From Niastella vici (GTDB lineage Bacteria > Bacteroidota > Bacteroidia > Chitinophagales > Chitinophagaceae), in NCBI RefSeq assembly GCF_002077945.1, contig NZ_LVYD01000050.1, forward strand, positions 1 through 64,000: a stretch of 64,000 bases of DNA, written 5' to 3'. Shown here piece after piece: positions 43,618 through 51,905 of the stretch. The translations under genes were made by a program, and so were the position numbers. Position 1 is the first letter of the stretch; each line of letters opens with the position of its first letter. The notes beneath the pieces were generated by a model. It did not search any database, was not told the DNA's origin, and saw only the letters and a program-made list of their open reading frames with translations.

Positions 43618-43645
43618 GCCTCCCGATTCATCGGGGGGCTTTTTG
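43618..43645 (+). terminator. Intrinsic terminator after the lipoprotein gene
   Basis: GCCTCCCGA (43618-43626), loop TTCA, TCGGGGGGC (43631-43639), then TTTTT: a 9-bp stem with one G-T pair. Confidence 0.9.
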
Positions 43646-43694
43646 TTTTATAAGAGGCAGGTAGTGTTAATTGAAAGAATTGTGAATGTATGAG

Positions 43695-43756
43695 ACTGAA
43701 ATAAGAAGTAAGAGGTAAGAAGTAGGAAATACTTTTTCTAACTTCCTACTTCGTAA
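43695..43756. repeat. Family B intergenic quasi-palindrome (short)
   Basis: AAGAAGTAAGAGGTAAGAAG and CTAACTTCCTACTTCGTA with a very short centre, between convergent genes. Confidence 0.7.
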
Positions 43757-43788
43757 GCCTATTATGAGAAATATATCATTTTAAAACC

Positions 43789-45108
43789 TTAGCCCATTTC
43801 CTGCAACCACTTGTCTCTATCATCGGGACTGAACTTCCAGGGTGCAAAATTATTTTCTACGTTGCTGAACATCGCGTTCCACTCCTGTGGCGCATTGCTT
43901 TCTTCCATGATCAGTGAACGGCGCAGCTCAAGGATGATCTCCAGCGGACTAATACTTACCGGACATTCCTGCACACAACTGTTACAGGTAGTACAGGCGC
44001 GCAGCTCTTCTACTGAAATATAATCGTGCAGCAGGGTTTTACCATCGTCTTTAAACTCGCCGTTTTGATCTATGTTCTTCCCAATATCTTCGGCCCGGTC
44101 GCGGGTAGCCATCATGATCTTGCGGGGCGATAATTTTTTACCGGTAATGGTGGCCGGACAAGCCGCACTGCAACGGCCGCATTCGGTACAGGAAAAGGCA
44201 TCGAGCAAATTACGCCAGCTGAGATCGGTGACGTCTTTGGCGCCAAATTTATCTGGAGGCGTAGCATTTGTTGGCGCCAGTTCGGGCTGCATGGCATACA
44301 GTACCTCATTTTGAATCGACTGCATGTTATTCATTTTGCCCATAGGCTGCAGCCGTGTATAGTAGGCGTTGGGAAATGCCAGCAATATATGCAGGTGTTT
44401 GGAGAAAGGGATATAATTCAAAAAAGCAAAAATGCCGAGGATATGCAGCCACCAGCAGGTTCTTTCAACACCCACAAGCGCACTATTGCTCAACCCGCCC
44501 AGCAAAGGATGCAGCATGGAAGAGAATAAAAAATTACCGGTAACGTTCTCCCCATAATGGCCATAGCCGCGTTGTTGTAAAACAGTATCGGCCGCATTCA
44601 TGGTGAGGAACAGGGTCATCAGCACGATCTCGGTAATGAGGATATAATTAGCGTCGCTGCGCGGCCATCCATTCAGGTCGGGGCTGGCCAGGCGTTTTAC
44701 TTTCACAATATTCCTTCTGATCAAAAAAATAACACAGCCCGCCAACACGGTCACCGCCAAAAACTCAAACGCATCGATCAGATAGGGGTATACAACACCG
44801 CCGGCCTTTGAAAAAATGCGGTGAGTACCAAATACACCGTCAATAACGATCTCCAGTACTTCCAGATTAATAATAATGAAACCGGCATAGATAAAAAAGT
44901 GCATCGTTGCCACTAAAGGATTGCGAAACATCTTTTTTTGTCCGAACGCCAGCAAAAACACATTGCGCCAGCGATCGCCGGTACGATCGGTATAGTCGGC
45001 ATCTTTACCAAGCAGGATATTACGGCGTATGGTCATTATCTTTTTACTGAAGAACCAGATGGCCACAGCAGAAATGATAATGAAGAGTATTTGTGGTATA
45101 TATGACAT
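43789..45108 (-). CDS. HdrD/GlcF-like membrane iron-sulfur oxidoreductase subunit
   Basis: 439 residues. The N-terminal half has about five membrane helices of the nitrate-reductase-gamma/heme-b type (FIIISAVAIWFF, FFIYAGFIIINLEVLEIVI, FLAVTVLAGCVIFLI, ITEIVLMTLFL). The C-terminal half carries two 4Fe-4S motifs, CTECGRCSAACP and CTTCNSCVQECP. The CCG domain that normally follows in HdrD/GlcF is absent, and no CCG-domain gene lies next to it in this window. It probably passes electrons to or from the quinone pool; the partner is not visible. Confidence 0.88.
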   Translation of the reverse strand: MSYIPQILFIIISAVAIWFFSKKIMTIRRNILLGKDADYTDRTGDRWRNVFLLAFGQKKMFRNPLVATMHFFIYAGFIIINLEVLEIVIDGVFGTHRIFSKAGGVVYPYLIDAFEFLAVTVLAGCVIFLIRRNIVKVKRLASPDLNGWPRSDANYILITEIVLMTLFLTMNAADTVLQQRGYGHYGENVTGNFLFSSMLHPLLGGLSNSALVGVERTCWWLHILGIFAFLNYIPFSKHLHILLAFPNAYYTRLQPMGKMNNMQSIQNEVLYAMQPELAPTNATPPDKFGAKDVTDLSWRNLLDAFSCTECGRCSAACPATITGKKLSPRKIMMATRDRAEDIGKNIDQNGEFKDDGKTLLHDYISVEELRACTTCNSCVQECPVSISPLEIILELRRSLIMEESNAPQEWNAMFSNVENNFAPWKFSPDDRDKWLQEMG

Positions 45109-45149
45109 AATACTAAGATAGCTAATTTGGTAATTGAAAAGAAGCCGAA

Positions 45150-45292
45150 GTAAGAAGTAGGATGTAAGAAGAGATTGCTGATTTTTAGATTTCGTGATCT
45201 TTGGATTTGTATAGGATTAAATTTTCCGATAAATCTCAAAATCTCTAAATCCCGAAATCTCTAAATTTCTTACCTCCGCATATTCCTTAACC
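45150..45292. repeat. Nested family B (outer) and family C (inner) quasi-palindrome
   Basis: Outer words GAAGTAAGAAGTAGGATGTA and TTTCTTACCTCCGCATATTC enclose inner GATTTTTAGATTTCGTGATC and AAATCTCTAAATCCCGAAAT, i.e. one element is inserted or copied inside the other. Confidence 0.75.
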
Positions 45293-45934
45293 TCCACTTT
45301 CACCTGTAAGATTATAGATCTTTTGTATTCGTTTCAGTATTCCATCAAAGTCGATATGCAGGTCTTTCAACAAACCATTGTGCAGGTCGAACACCCACCC
45401 GTGCACAACAGGATAGCCTTTTTCTTTATAGTTCAATTGTACTGCTGCAGTTTTGATAACGTTGATGGCCTGTTCTTCTACATTTAGTTCAACCAGGCGG
45501 TTGTACCGCAGGGTGGCATCCTCAATGCTGTCGAGCTCTTTTTCGTGCAGGCGGTAAACATCCCTGATATTACGTAACCACGGGTTCATGATGCCGAGGT
45601 CAACAGGTTGCATGGCAGCTTTTACCCCACCGCAATTATAATGGCCGCATACAATAATGTGTTTTACCTGCAGGGTGCGTACGGCATAGTTCAGCACCGC
45701 CATAACATTGAGGTCAACATTATTTACCAGGTTGGCTATGTTACGATGTACGAACACCTGGCCGGGGCCGGCGCCCATGATCTCCTCGGCAGTTACGCGG
45801 CTGTCGCTGCAACCAATGTACAGGTATTCAGGTTGCTGATCGCCCGCCAGTTTGGCCAAAAAATTTCCATCTTTCGCTGTTTGCTGGCTAACCCATTTAC
45901 GGTTGTTCTCAAAAATCTGGTCGTAGGAGAGCAT
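45287..45934 (-). CDS. can: Beta-class carbonic anhydrase
   Basis: 215 residues from ATG 45934; a longer frame to 46027 is rejected because a perfect minus-7 box lies between them. The zinc ligands are clear: GCSDSRV (Cys and the Asp-Arg dyad) and HIIVCGHYNCGGVKAA (His and Cys). The remaining sequence (FVHRNIANLV) is conserved. It interconverts CO2 and bicarbonate in the cytoplasm. Divergent from the phosphoribosyltransferase gene. Confidence 0.95.
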   Translation of the reverse strand: MLSYDQIFENNRKWVSQQTAKDGNFLAKLAGDQQPEYLYIGCSDSRVTAEEIMGAGPGQVFVHRNIANLVNNVDLNVMAVLNYAVRTLQVKHIIVCGHYNCGGVKAAMQPVDLGIMNPWLRNIRDVYRLHEKELDSIEDATLRYNRLVELNVEEQAINVIKTAAVQLNYKEKGYPVVHGWVFDLHNGLLKDLHIDFDGILKRIQKIYNLTGESGG

Positions 45935-45962
45935 ATTGTGATGGTTTATTGTGAAATATTGG

Positions 45963-45970
45963 CAAATGTA
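45963..45970 (-). promoter_or_regulatory. Minus-7 promoter box of the carbonic anhydrase gene
   Basis: TACATTTG on the minus strand, a perfect TAnnTTTG match. A TTTG minus-33 candidate lies 16 bases upstream (45987-45990). It is 28 bases before the ATG at 45934. Confidence 0.6.
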
Positions 45971-46028
45971 AGGCCATATGGTTTTACAAAGAACCGGGCA
46001 GGCAGTACTAAAACTCAGAACTTTCATT

Positions 46029-46036
46029 TAGATTTG
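46029..46036 (+). promoter_or_regulatory. Minus-7 promoter box of the phosphoribosyltransferase gene
   Basis: TAGATTTG, matching TAnnTTTG, ending 14 bases before the ATG at 46051; no good minus-33 is visible. Confidence 0.5.
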
Positions 46037-46050
46037 ACCCCAAAAAATCC

Positions 46051-46548
46051 ATGGCGCGTAACTATATACTCGATAAAGAAACTGTAGCCCGGAAATTACA
46101 ACGGATAGCCTATGAGATCGTAGAAAACAATATCGACGAAAAGGAGATCATTCTCGCCGGTATTCGTGATAATGGCAGTGTAATAGCCCGTAATATAGAG
46201 CAACTGTTACGTTCCATAAACAGCGATATTAAGATCTGGAATATCGATATTTCCCTCGATAAAAGATCGCCGCACGATATAAAGCTGAGCGGCGAAACCG
46301 ATTTTACCGATAAAGTGATCATTGTGATCGATGATGTGGCCAACAGCGGCAGAACCATCCTGTATGCTATAAAACCCTTTCTGGCCTATTTGCCCAAAAA
46401 GATCCAGACACTGGCGCTGGTTGAACGCACCCATAAGACATACCCCGTTAATACCGATTATGTAGGACTTTCGGTAGCTACTACATTACAGGAGCATATT
46501 TTTGTTGAAGTGGAGGGGGATACTGTTACAGGCGCTTATTTAGAATAG
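46051..46548 (+). CDS. PyrR-like phosphoribosyltransferase family protein
   Basis: 165 residues with the PRPP-binding loop VIIVIDDVANSGRTILYA and the flanking KVIIVIDD strand; the N-terminal IVENNIDEKEIILAGIRDNGSVIARNIEQLL and C-terminal LVERTHKTYPVNTDYVGLSVATTLQEHI resemble PyrR/uracil phosphoribosyltransferase. In Bacteroidota this group is usually annotated only as phosphoribosyltransferase family. No pyr attenuator or pyrimidine gene is adjacent, so a role in pyr regulation is not supported by context. Confidence 0.88.
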   Translation: MARNYILDKETVARKLQRIAYEIVENNIDEKEIILAGIRDNGSVIARNIEQLLRSINSDIKIWNIDISLDKRSPHDIKLSGETDFTDKVIIVIDDVANSGRTILYAIKPFLAYLPKKIQTLALVERTHKTYPVNTDYVGLSVATTLQEHIFVEVEGDTVTGAYLE

Positions 46549-46568
46549 AGGAACGTTTGTGATAAAAG

Positions 46569-46705
46569 TAACTGTTGCAGGGTGCAGGTTACCGGGGCTG
46601 CCAGTTACCAGGTACCGGTTACCGGGGCTGAAAACAAAAACAGCTTAACTATTGGCGGAATACTGAACCTTAAAGCCTGGGATCTGGGAACGGGCAAACC
46701 GGGAA
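46569..46705. repeat. Family A intergenic quasi-palindrome
   Basis: GCAGGTTACCGGGGCTGCCA, CCAGGTACCGGTTACCGGGG and GAACGGGCAAACCGGGAACT words between convergent genes. It contains CCGGGGCTGAAA, shared with 47565. Confidence 0.75.
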
Positions 46706-46728
46706 CTGATCCATAATTCACAAATTTA

Positions 46729-47799
46729 TTAGTAGTACAAAGCATACAATTTAAATTTTCCCTTACTTAATGCAATCGCAGGCGCCGGTATCTTCACCAT
46801 ATTGGCTATGTACAATACCGAGCGTAAAAATTTATTGTTCGTTTTAATACGGGTAAGGTCAATATCGGGCGACAGTAAAAAATGGCGCTCGCGGGGAATA
46901 TCGTAGCGGCTGAAGGTATTGCCCTGTTTATCGGTCCATTTATTTTCATACCCGCCCAGCATTCCGTTGCTGTTATACCCAATGGCGATATTTAACCAGG
47001 CCGGCCAGTTTGAACCCGGAAAAAAAGCATGCACGTTGGCGCTGAGCCAGTAGGTTTGCGAATTATAATCTTTCAGCATTCGCTCGGGCAGGCTTTTACC
47101 AAAAAGCTGATCGCGGCGGGTAACCAGTTCAGGCGAATTATAGTCATACGGCCAGTAGCTGAGTTTAAATTGCAGGCGTTGTTCGTGCCAGCCCAGTTGC
47201 TGGGCAACAAAGGTGGCAGCGCCCACGGTATTGGCAGTCATATCGCCCCAGCTAAAGCCCCATTCACTGCTGAAACCATCCTGAATTTCGATAATACTTT
47301 GATAGGCGAGTCCGGCGGCTCCACCCAGCCAGGCGCTTTGACGCTCGTTCAACCCCGACCATTTCCATAGCCGGGCCGAGAGGCGGCTCATTTGGTAGGC
47401 CGTCCAGGTATGGCCGCATTTATCCATCTGGTTCCATTCGCCATTATCATTAAAAAAATGGAAATCGCTTTTGGGATAACCTGCATACCAGGCTTTGTTT
47501 AAAGCGATGTAGGAGGCGCCCCAGGCAGCGAGATGCGAGCCCGCGATCAGCCATACGCGTTGCCGGGTACCGGATACCAGTTGCCCGGTACCGGGGCTGA
47601 AATCAATAGCAGCCTGATTGCTGTCGGGTATGCGGGCATTAAAGTCCTGGTAACCGGGAACTGGCAACCGGGAACTAACCTGAGCATTCACATTAACATT
47701 TAAGCAAATAAGGGTCAGCAGGGCGGTCGGTATTCTGAAAAAGGGGAGGTATGTTTTTTGAATAGTAGAAGCCACTATGAATTTTATTGGATGGCGCAA
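46729..47799 (-). CDS. DUF2279 (YfiM-like) family protein
   Basis: 356 residues. After a probable signal peptide (RIPTALLTLICLNVNVNAQ) comes a linker that is encoded by a family A repeat (see 47565-47692), then the DUF2279 core: HFFNDNGEWNQMDKCGHTWTAYQMSRLS, GGAAGLAYQSIIEIQDGFSSEWGFSWGDMTANTVGA. The Asp/His/Glu-rich MDKxGH motif recalls YfiM. It is likely an outer-membrane or periplasmic protein; function unknown. Start is the first ATG that yields the signal sequence; a second Met is not available nearby. Confidence 0.8.
   Translation of the reverse strand: MRHPIKFIVASTIQKTYLPFFRIPTALLTLICLNVNVNAQVSSRLPVPGYQDFNARIPDSNQAAIDFSPGTGQLVSGTRQRVWLIAGSHLAAWGASYIALNKAWYAGYPKSDFHFFNDNGEWNQMDKCGHTWTAYQMSRLSARLWKWSGLNERQSAWLGGAAGLAYQSIIEIQDGFSSEWGFSWGDMTANTVGAATFVAQQLGWHEQRLQFKLSYWPYDYNSPELVTRRDQLFGKSLPERMLKDYNSQTYWLSANVHAFFPGSNWPAWLNIAIGYNSNGMLGGYENKWTDKQGNTFSRYDIPRERHFLLSPDIDLTRIKTNNKFLRSVLYIANMVKIPAPAIALSKGKFKLYALYY
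47565..47692. repeat. Family A element inside a coding sequence
   Basis: GGGTACCGGATACCAGTTGC, CCGGTACCGGGGCTGAAATC and CTGGTAACCGGGAACTGGCA occur in frame within the DUF2279 gene, encoding its region just after the signal peptide (SSRLPVPGYQDF to GTGQLVSGTRQR). Same words and layout as the intergenic family A elements. Confidence 0.75.
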
Positions 47800-47884
47800 A
47801 AGTACGGTTCCCTTAATAAACCTGTCGTTAAATCATAAAATTATATAACTTCAAACCTTCAATACTAACATCAAATTGAGCACT

Positions 47885-49618
47885 ATGGATGATGCAATTA
47901 TGCAGCGCGTACAAGTTTGGAAAAACGGAAACTACGACGATGCCGCCAAACAGGAGATCGCCCGCCTAGAAAAAGAGAACCCGAACGAACTGGCCGATGC
48001 TTTTTACCGGAACCTGGAATTTGGTACGGGAGGTTTGCGCGGAATTATGGGCATTGGCACCAACCGCATAAACAAATATACGGTGGGTATGGCCACCCAG
48101 GGTTTTGCCAATTACCTGAATGCAACCTATCCCGGTGGTGTTATTCGTATTGCTATTGCACACGATAGCCGTAACAACAGCCGCCAGTTTGCAGAGATCA
48201 CTGCCAATGTAATGGCCGCCAACGGCATCAAAGTATTTTTATTTGAAGCATTGCGCCCCACCCCCGAACTCAGCTTTACCATCAGGCAACTGGGCTGCCA
48301 GGGCGGTGTGGTTTGTACCGCTTCGCATAACCCCAAAGAATATAACGGTTACAAAGCATACTGGAATGATGGTGGACAGCTGGTTCCGCCACACGACAAA
48401 AACGTAATAAAGGAAGTAGAGAAAATTGCTTCGGTCGATGAAGTGAAATGGAGTGGGGGCGAAGCCAATATTACCCTCATTGGCCAAGAGGCCGATGCAG
48501 CGTATATTGATATGGTTAAAGAGCTGAGCGTTTATCCCGAAGTGATCACCCGCCAGCACGATCTTAAAATTGTTTATACGCCTATACACGGCACCGGTAT
48601 TATGCTGGTTCCGCAGGTACTGCAACGTTTTGGCTTTACCAATGTGCACATTGTTGAAGAGCAGGCCAAACCCGATGGCAATTTCCCAACGGTTATTTAT
48701 CCCAACCCCGAGGAAAGCGAAGCCATGAGCATTGGGTTGAAAAAAGCGAAAGCACTGGATGCTGATATTTTATTGGGAACCGATCCCGATGCCGACCGCG
48801 TAGGTATTGCCATCAAAGACAAACAGGGCAACTGGGTGTTGATGAATGGTAACCAAACCGCCGTACTGGCATTCAATTATATCATTGAAGCGCGCAAAGC
48901 CAAAGGCATTGCCCAAAAGAATGATTTTGTATGCAAGACCATTGTAACTACCGACATGATCGACCGCATTGCAGCCGATAACAATGTGAAATGTTACAAT
49001 GTGCTCACAGGTTTTAAATGGATCGCCGAACTCATCAAGGAAAAAGAGGCCAGCGAAAATTACACAGTGGGTGGCGAAGAAAGCTATGGGTTAATGATCG
49101 GTAGCAGGCTGCGCGACAAAGACGCCGTTTCGGCCGTTGCCCTGTTGTGCGAAATGGCCGCTTATGAAAAAGACAAGGGCCGGTCGCTGTTTGAAAAACT
49201 GATCGATCTGTATGTACAATACGGTTATTACAAGGAACACCTGATCTCCATCACCAAGAAAGGGATGAACGGACAAAAGGAAATTGCCGAGATGATGGAC
49301 GGTTACCGCCATAATCCGCCAATGACCATCAATGGTTCACCGGTGGTGCAATTGCTCGATTATGAATTGAAGAAGGGGAAGAACCTGCAAACCGGTGAGG
49401 AATGGGATATTAAATTGCCTGCTTCCAATGTATTGCAGTTCATTTTATCTGATGGCAGCAAGATCTCGGCCCGCCCAAGCGGAACGGAACCAAAGATCAA
49501 ATTCTATTTCAGTGTAAATACCACCATCAAAAGCGCCGCGGAGTTCGATGGAACTCAGGTGCATGGAGAGCTGGATAAGAAAATTCAGGGAATTATTAGT
49601 GATATGGGGTTGAAGTAA
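47885..49618 (+). CDS. Phosphohexomutase (phosphoglucomutase/phosphomannomutase family)
   Basis: About 577 residues from ATG 47885 (a TTG nine bases upstream is in frame). Complete alpha-D-phosphohexomutase motifs: FGTGGLRG, catalytic serine TASHNPKEYNGYKAYW, metal loop GTDPDADRVGIA, sugar-binding GGEESYGLMIG and phosphate-binding RPSGTEPKIKF. It interconverts hexose 1- and 6-phosphates in the cytoplasm, feeding glycogen, cell-wall or nucleotide-sugar pathways. The length and GTDPDADR form place it with the pgcA-type bacterial phosphoglucomutases. Confidence 0.95.
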   Translation: MDDAIMQRVQVWKNGNYDDAAKQEIARLEKENPNELADAFYRNLEFGTGGLRGIMGIGTNRINKYTVGMATQGFANYLNATYPGGVIRIAIAHDSRNNSRQFAEITANVMAANGIKVFLFEALRPTPELSFTIRQLGCQGGVVCTASHNPKEYNGYKAYWNDGGQLVPPHDKNVIKEVEKIASVDEVKWSGGEANITLIGQEADAAYIDMVKELSVYPEVITRQHDLKIVYTPIHGTGIMLVPQVLQRFGFTNVHIVEEQAKPDGNFPTVIYPNPEESEAMSIGLKKAKALDADILLGTDPDADRVGIAIKDKQGNWVLMNGNQTAVLAFNYIIEARKAKGIAQKNDFVCKTIVTTDMIDRIAADNNVKCYNVLTGFKWIAELIKEKEASENYTVGGEESYGLMIGSRLRDKDAVSAVALLCEMAAYEKDKGRSLFEKLIDLYVQYGYYKEHLISITKKGMNGQKEIAEMMDGYRHNPPMTINGSPVVQLLDYELKKGKNLQTGEEWDIKLPASNVLQFILSDGSKISARPSGTEPKIKFYFSVNTTIKSAAEFDGTQVHGELDKKIQGIISDMGLK

Positions 49619-49672
49619 TCTGATGGATGTTTTGACATGAAATTGTTACCCACCAGAATATAGGAAAACGAA

Positions 49673-49818
49673 GTAAGATGTAAGAGGTAAGAAGTACGAA
49701 GAACCCGTATTTCGAGCCTCTTCCTTTTTTGCAACCTGCTTATATTCGCTACTAAATGAAGTAGGAAGCATGAGGCAGGAAGATTTCATACTTCCTACTT
49801 CTTACTTCCTACTTCAGC
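49673..49818. repeat. Family B intergenic quasi-palindrome (long)
   Basis: Left words GAAGTAAGATGTAAGAGGTA, right words CATACTTCCTACTTCTTACT then TCCTACTTC, with an additional GAAGTAGGAAGCATGAGG in the centre. Between convergent genes. Confidence 0.75.
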
Positions 49819-49868
49819 TTTTAAAATACTATTATTTGTTCTTAAACCTGGTGCTTAACAGCCCACCA

Positions 49869-50447
49869 CTATTGCTTGCCACCTTCTTTAGGCGCAGTGG
49901 CGGGTGCAGGGGCTGCTTCCTTGGCCGCAGGCGTAATATTCAACTTCTTGAACACCAGTGGTAAAATATCGTCGGCAGCGGGGAACGCGATCAATTGCTC
50001 TTTGGGCAGAATATAAGCGTAACCGTTCTCTTTGGCCACTGCCTGAGAGGTAGTCACCGCTTTTTCCTGGATGGGCGCCAGCAACTCCTGTTCGTGCTGG
50101 TTCATCATTTGCTGGGCTTCCTGGTTAACGAAATTGGTCCATTTCAAATACAGGTCATTCAGCTCTTTTCTCTTAACTTCCTTCTGAGCAGAAGTCCATG
50201 TAAGGGTATCTTTGCTGGTGGCCACTTTCTGTTTTACCATAAAATCCTGCTGATAGTCATTGCCTTGTTGAACCAGGGCTTTTTTATATTCTTCCATATC
50301 TGCGGCCGCCTTCTTGTATTCAGGCATGGCGGCGATGAGGTCCTGCAGACTTATATAACCTATTTTGTTTTGTGCATTAGCTTGAAAAGCGTTGGCTAAC
50401 AGACCAATCGTAAAAATTAAAATCACTGCTACAAATTGCCTTTTCAT
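49869..50447 (-). CDS. OmpH/Skp family outer-membrane chaperone
   Basis: 192 residues: signal peptide (VAVILIFTIGLLANAFQANAQ), then KIGYISLQDLIAAMPEYKKA, the Skp start, long helices with heptads (AADMEEYKKALVQQGNDYQQ, QEVKRKELNDLYLKWTNF) forming the coiled-coil tentacles, and a late strand AYILPKEQLIAFPAADDI. It holds unfolded outer-membrane proteins in the periplasm. The C-terminus carries an Ala/Pro tail. Monocistronic. Confidence 0.9.
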   Translation of the reverse strand: MKRQFVAVILIFTIGLLANAFQANAQNKIGYISLQDLIAAMPEYKKAAADMEEYKKALVQQGNDYQQDFMVKQKVATSKDTLTWTSAQKEVKRKELNDLYLKWTNFVNQEAQQMMNQHEQELLAPIQEKAVTTSQAVAKENGYAYILPKEQLIAFPAADDILPLVFKKLNITPAAKEAAPAPATAPKEGGKQ

Positions 50448-50538
50448 ATACGTAAACGTGGGTTTGAAGTTATAGGTCGCAAAAATAGCGGAAATCGGTG
50501 CTTTCCCCGAAAAAATCGGGGCTGTTTATTTCTTCACG

Positions 50539-51732
50539 TTATTCCAGCACTTTTTCGCTGATCTTTCCTGTTTTTTTATTTTTTAAAATTACTTTTTTAG
50601 CCCCGTAATGGGTCACTTCCTCTTTAACGAGATAATGGTCTGCATCGTATTCGGTGAGGTGGCTATCTTTCGTAACCCCGGTTCGGCCCCGCCAGATGTC
50701 GAGTTGAACCGGCTCCCACAACTTTGATTTGGCCGAGCGGTAAGCGGCGTCGAGAATGCAATTCACCACATACCCGTCGTAAAAGGTTTCTTTGGGGTCG
50801 CTGCCGGCATCCAGGGCATTGAACATATCCATAAACATGTGGTTATAGCCCAGCTCATTGAGCTCATCGCCTACCGGAAATAACCAACCGGTATTGCTTT
50901 CGGCTTTTTCCGCAACATAATCGGCCCCCTTGCCGCTGGTGAACATATCGAAACCGGTACGCAAAAAGCTGTTGATCCAGATGGTGCCTTCAGAACCCAT
51001 TACTTCATCGCGGAGGTCGAGCCCGCCGCGGAAGGTCCAGCTTACTTCAAACTGTCCTATGGCGCCGTTCTCATATTTCACCAGGCCAATGGCGTGGTCT
51101 TCGGCATCAATGGGTTTTACCTGGGTATCGGCCCAGCACATCACCTCCACCGGTTTTATATCTTTTCCAATATAACTGCGGGTTATTTCAACGCAATGGC
51201 AGCCGAGGTCAAGAATGCAACCGCCGCCGGCCTGTTCCATATCCCAGAACCAGTCGCTATGCGGGCCAGGGTGGGTTTCGCGCGACTTGGCCCATAAAAT
51301 GCGGCCCAGTGCCCCGTTCTTCACACTCTCCAGGGCTTTTATGAATTTGGGCGTATATACGAGGTCTTCGAGATAGCCATTGAAAATACCGGCCTGTTCA
51401 ACGGCCTGCAACATACGCTTTGCTTCTTCGCCGGTACGGCCCAGCGGTTTGGTGGTCATTACGGCTTTGCGGTGAACGCAGCAAAGCATTACGGCCGCTT
51501 CGTGCAGGTTGTTGGGCAGCGATATGCAAACGATATCTACATCGGGATGCGCTATGGCTTCTTCCATATTGGTGGTATAATGCGCAACCTGGTAGTCTTC
51601 AGCAAAACGCTTTGCGCTTTCAGTGCGGCGCGAATAAACGCTTACGATCTTATCACGGCTTCTGTACCCTTGTAGGGAATCGGCATAAAACCGGCCTATA
51701 AAGCCCGAGCCCAGCATTGCAATACGTGCCAT
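50539..51732 (-). CDS. Gfo/Idh/MocA family NAD(P)-dependent oxidoreductase
   Basis: 397 residues: Rossmann start RIAMLGSGFIGRFYADSLQ, then VDIVCISLPNNLHEAAVM and the family EKP-like loop written TTKPLGRTGEEA, and a C-terminal barrel with GGCILDLGCHCVEITRS. Acts on a sugar or inositol-type substrate with NAD(P). The upstream gene on the same strand is a nucleoside/sugar-type MFS permease, 152 bases away, so the two may form an uptake/oxidation unit. Confidence 0.92.
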   Translation of the reverse strand: MARIAMLGSGFIGRFYADSLQGYRSRDKIVSVYSRRTESAKRFAEDYQVAHYTTNMEEAIAHPDVDIVCISLPNNLHEAAVMLCCVHRKAVMTTKPLGRTGEEAKRMLQAVEQAGIFNGYLEDLVYTPKFIKALESVKNGALGRILWAKSRETHPGPHSDWFWDMEQAGGGCILDLGCHCVEITRSYIGKDIKPVEVMCWADTQVKPIDAEDHAIGLVKYENGAIGQFEVSWTFRGGLDLRDEVMGSEGTIWINSFLRTGFDMFTSGKGADYVAEKAESNTGWLFPVGDELNELGYNHMFMDMFNALDAGSDPKETFYDGYVVNCILDAAYRSAKSKLWEPVQLDIWRGRTGVTKDSHLTEYDADHYLVKEEVTHYGAKKVILKNKKTGKISEKVLE

Positions 51733-51764
51733 AGAAATAAGTTTGTTAGTTTATTAGTTTTTAG

Positions 51765-51905
51765 TTCGAAGTTCTTTTGTTCGAAACCCGCGGGTATTTT
51801 CGGAATTCACTATTGAAAAGAATTTTCGAGTTCTTTATTCGAAACCCGCTGGTATTTTCCGGCTTCGCCCCGATACCTCGTTGCCTATTGAAATGCATTT
51901 TCAAG
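51765..51905. repeat. Tandem duplicated 3' end of the MFS gene
   Basis: Units share TTCGAAACCCGC(G/T)GGTATTTTC and CTATTGAAA...TTTTC(A/G)AGTTC at about 51765, 51825 and 51890; the last copy is the true coding end. Read on the minus strand the middle copy still encodes NKELENSFQ-stop, next to the real NKELENAFQ-stop. Confidence 0.7.

Noticed and set aside
50508-50525. Hairpin CCCCGA-TCGGGG as a terminator of the Gfo/Idh/MocA gene
   Set aside because: Stem is short and not followed by a T-tract on the minus strand; not supported well enough.
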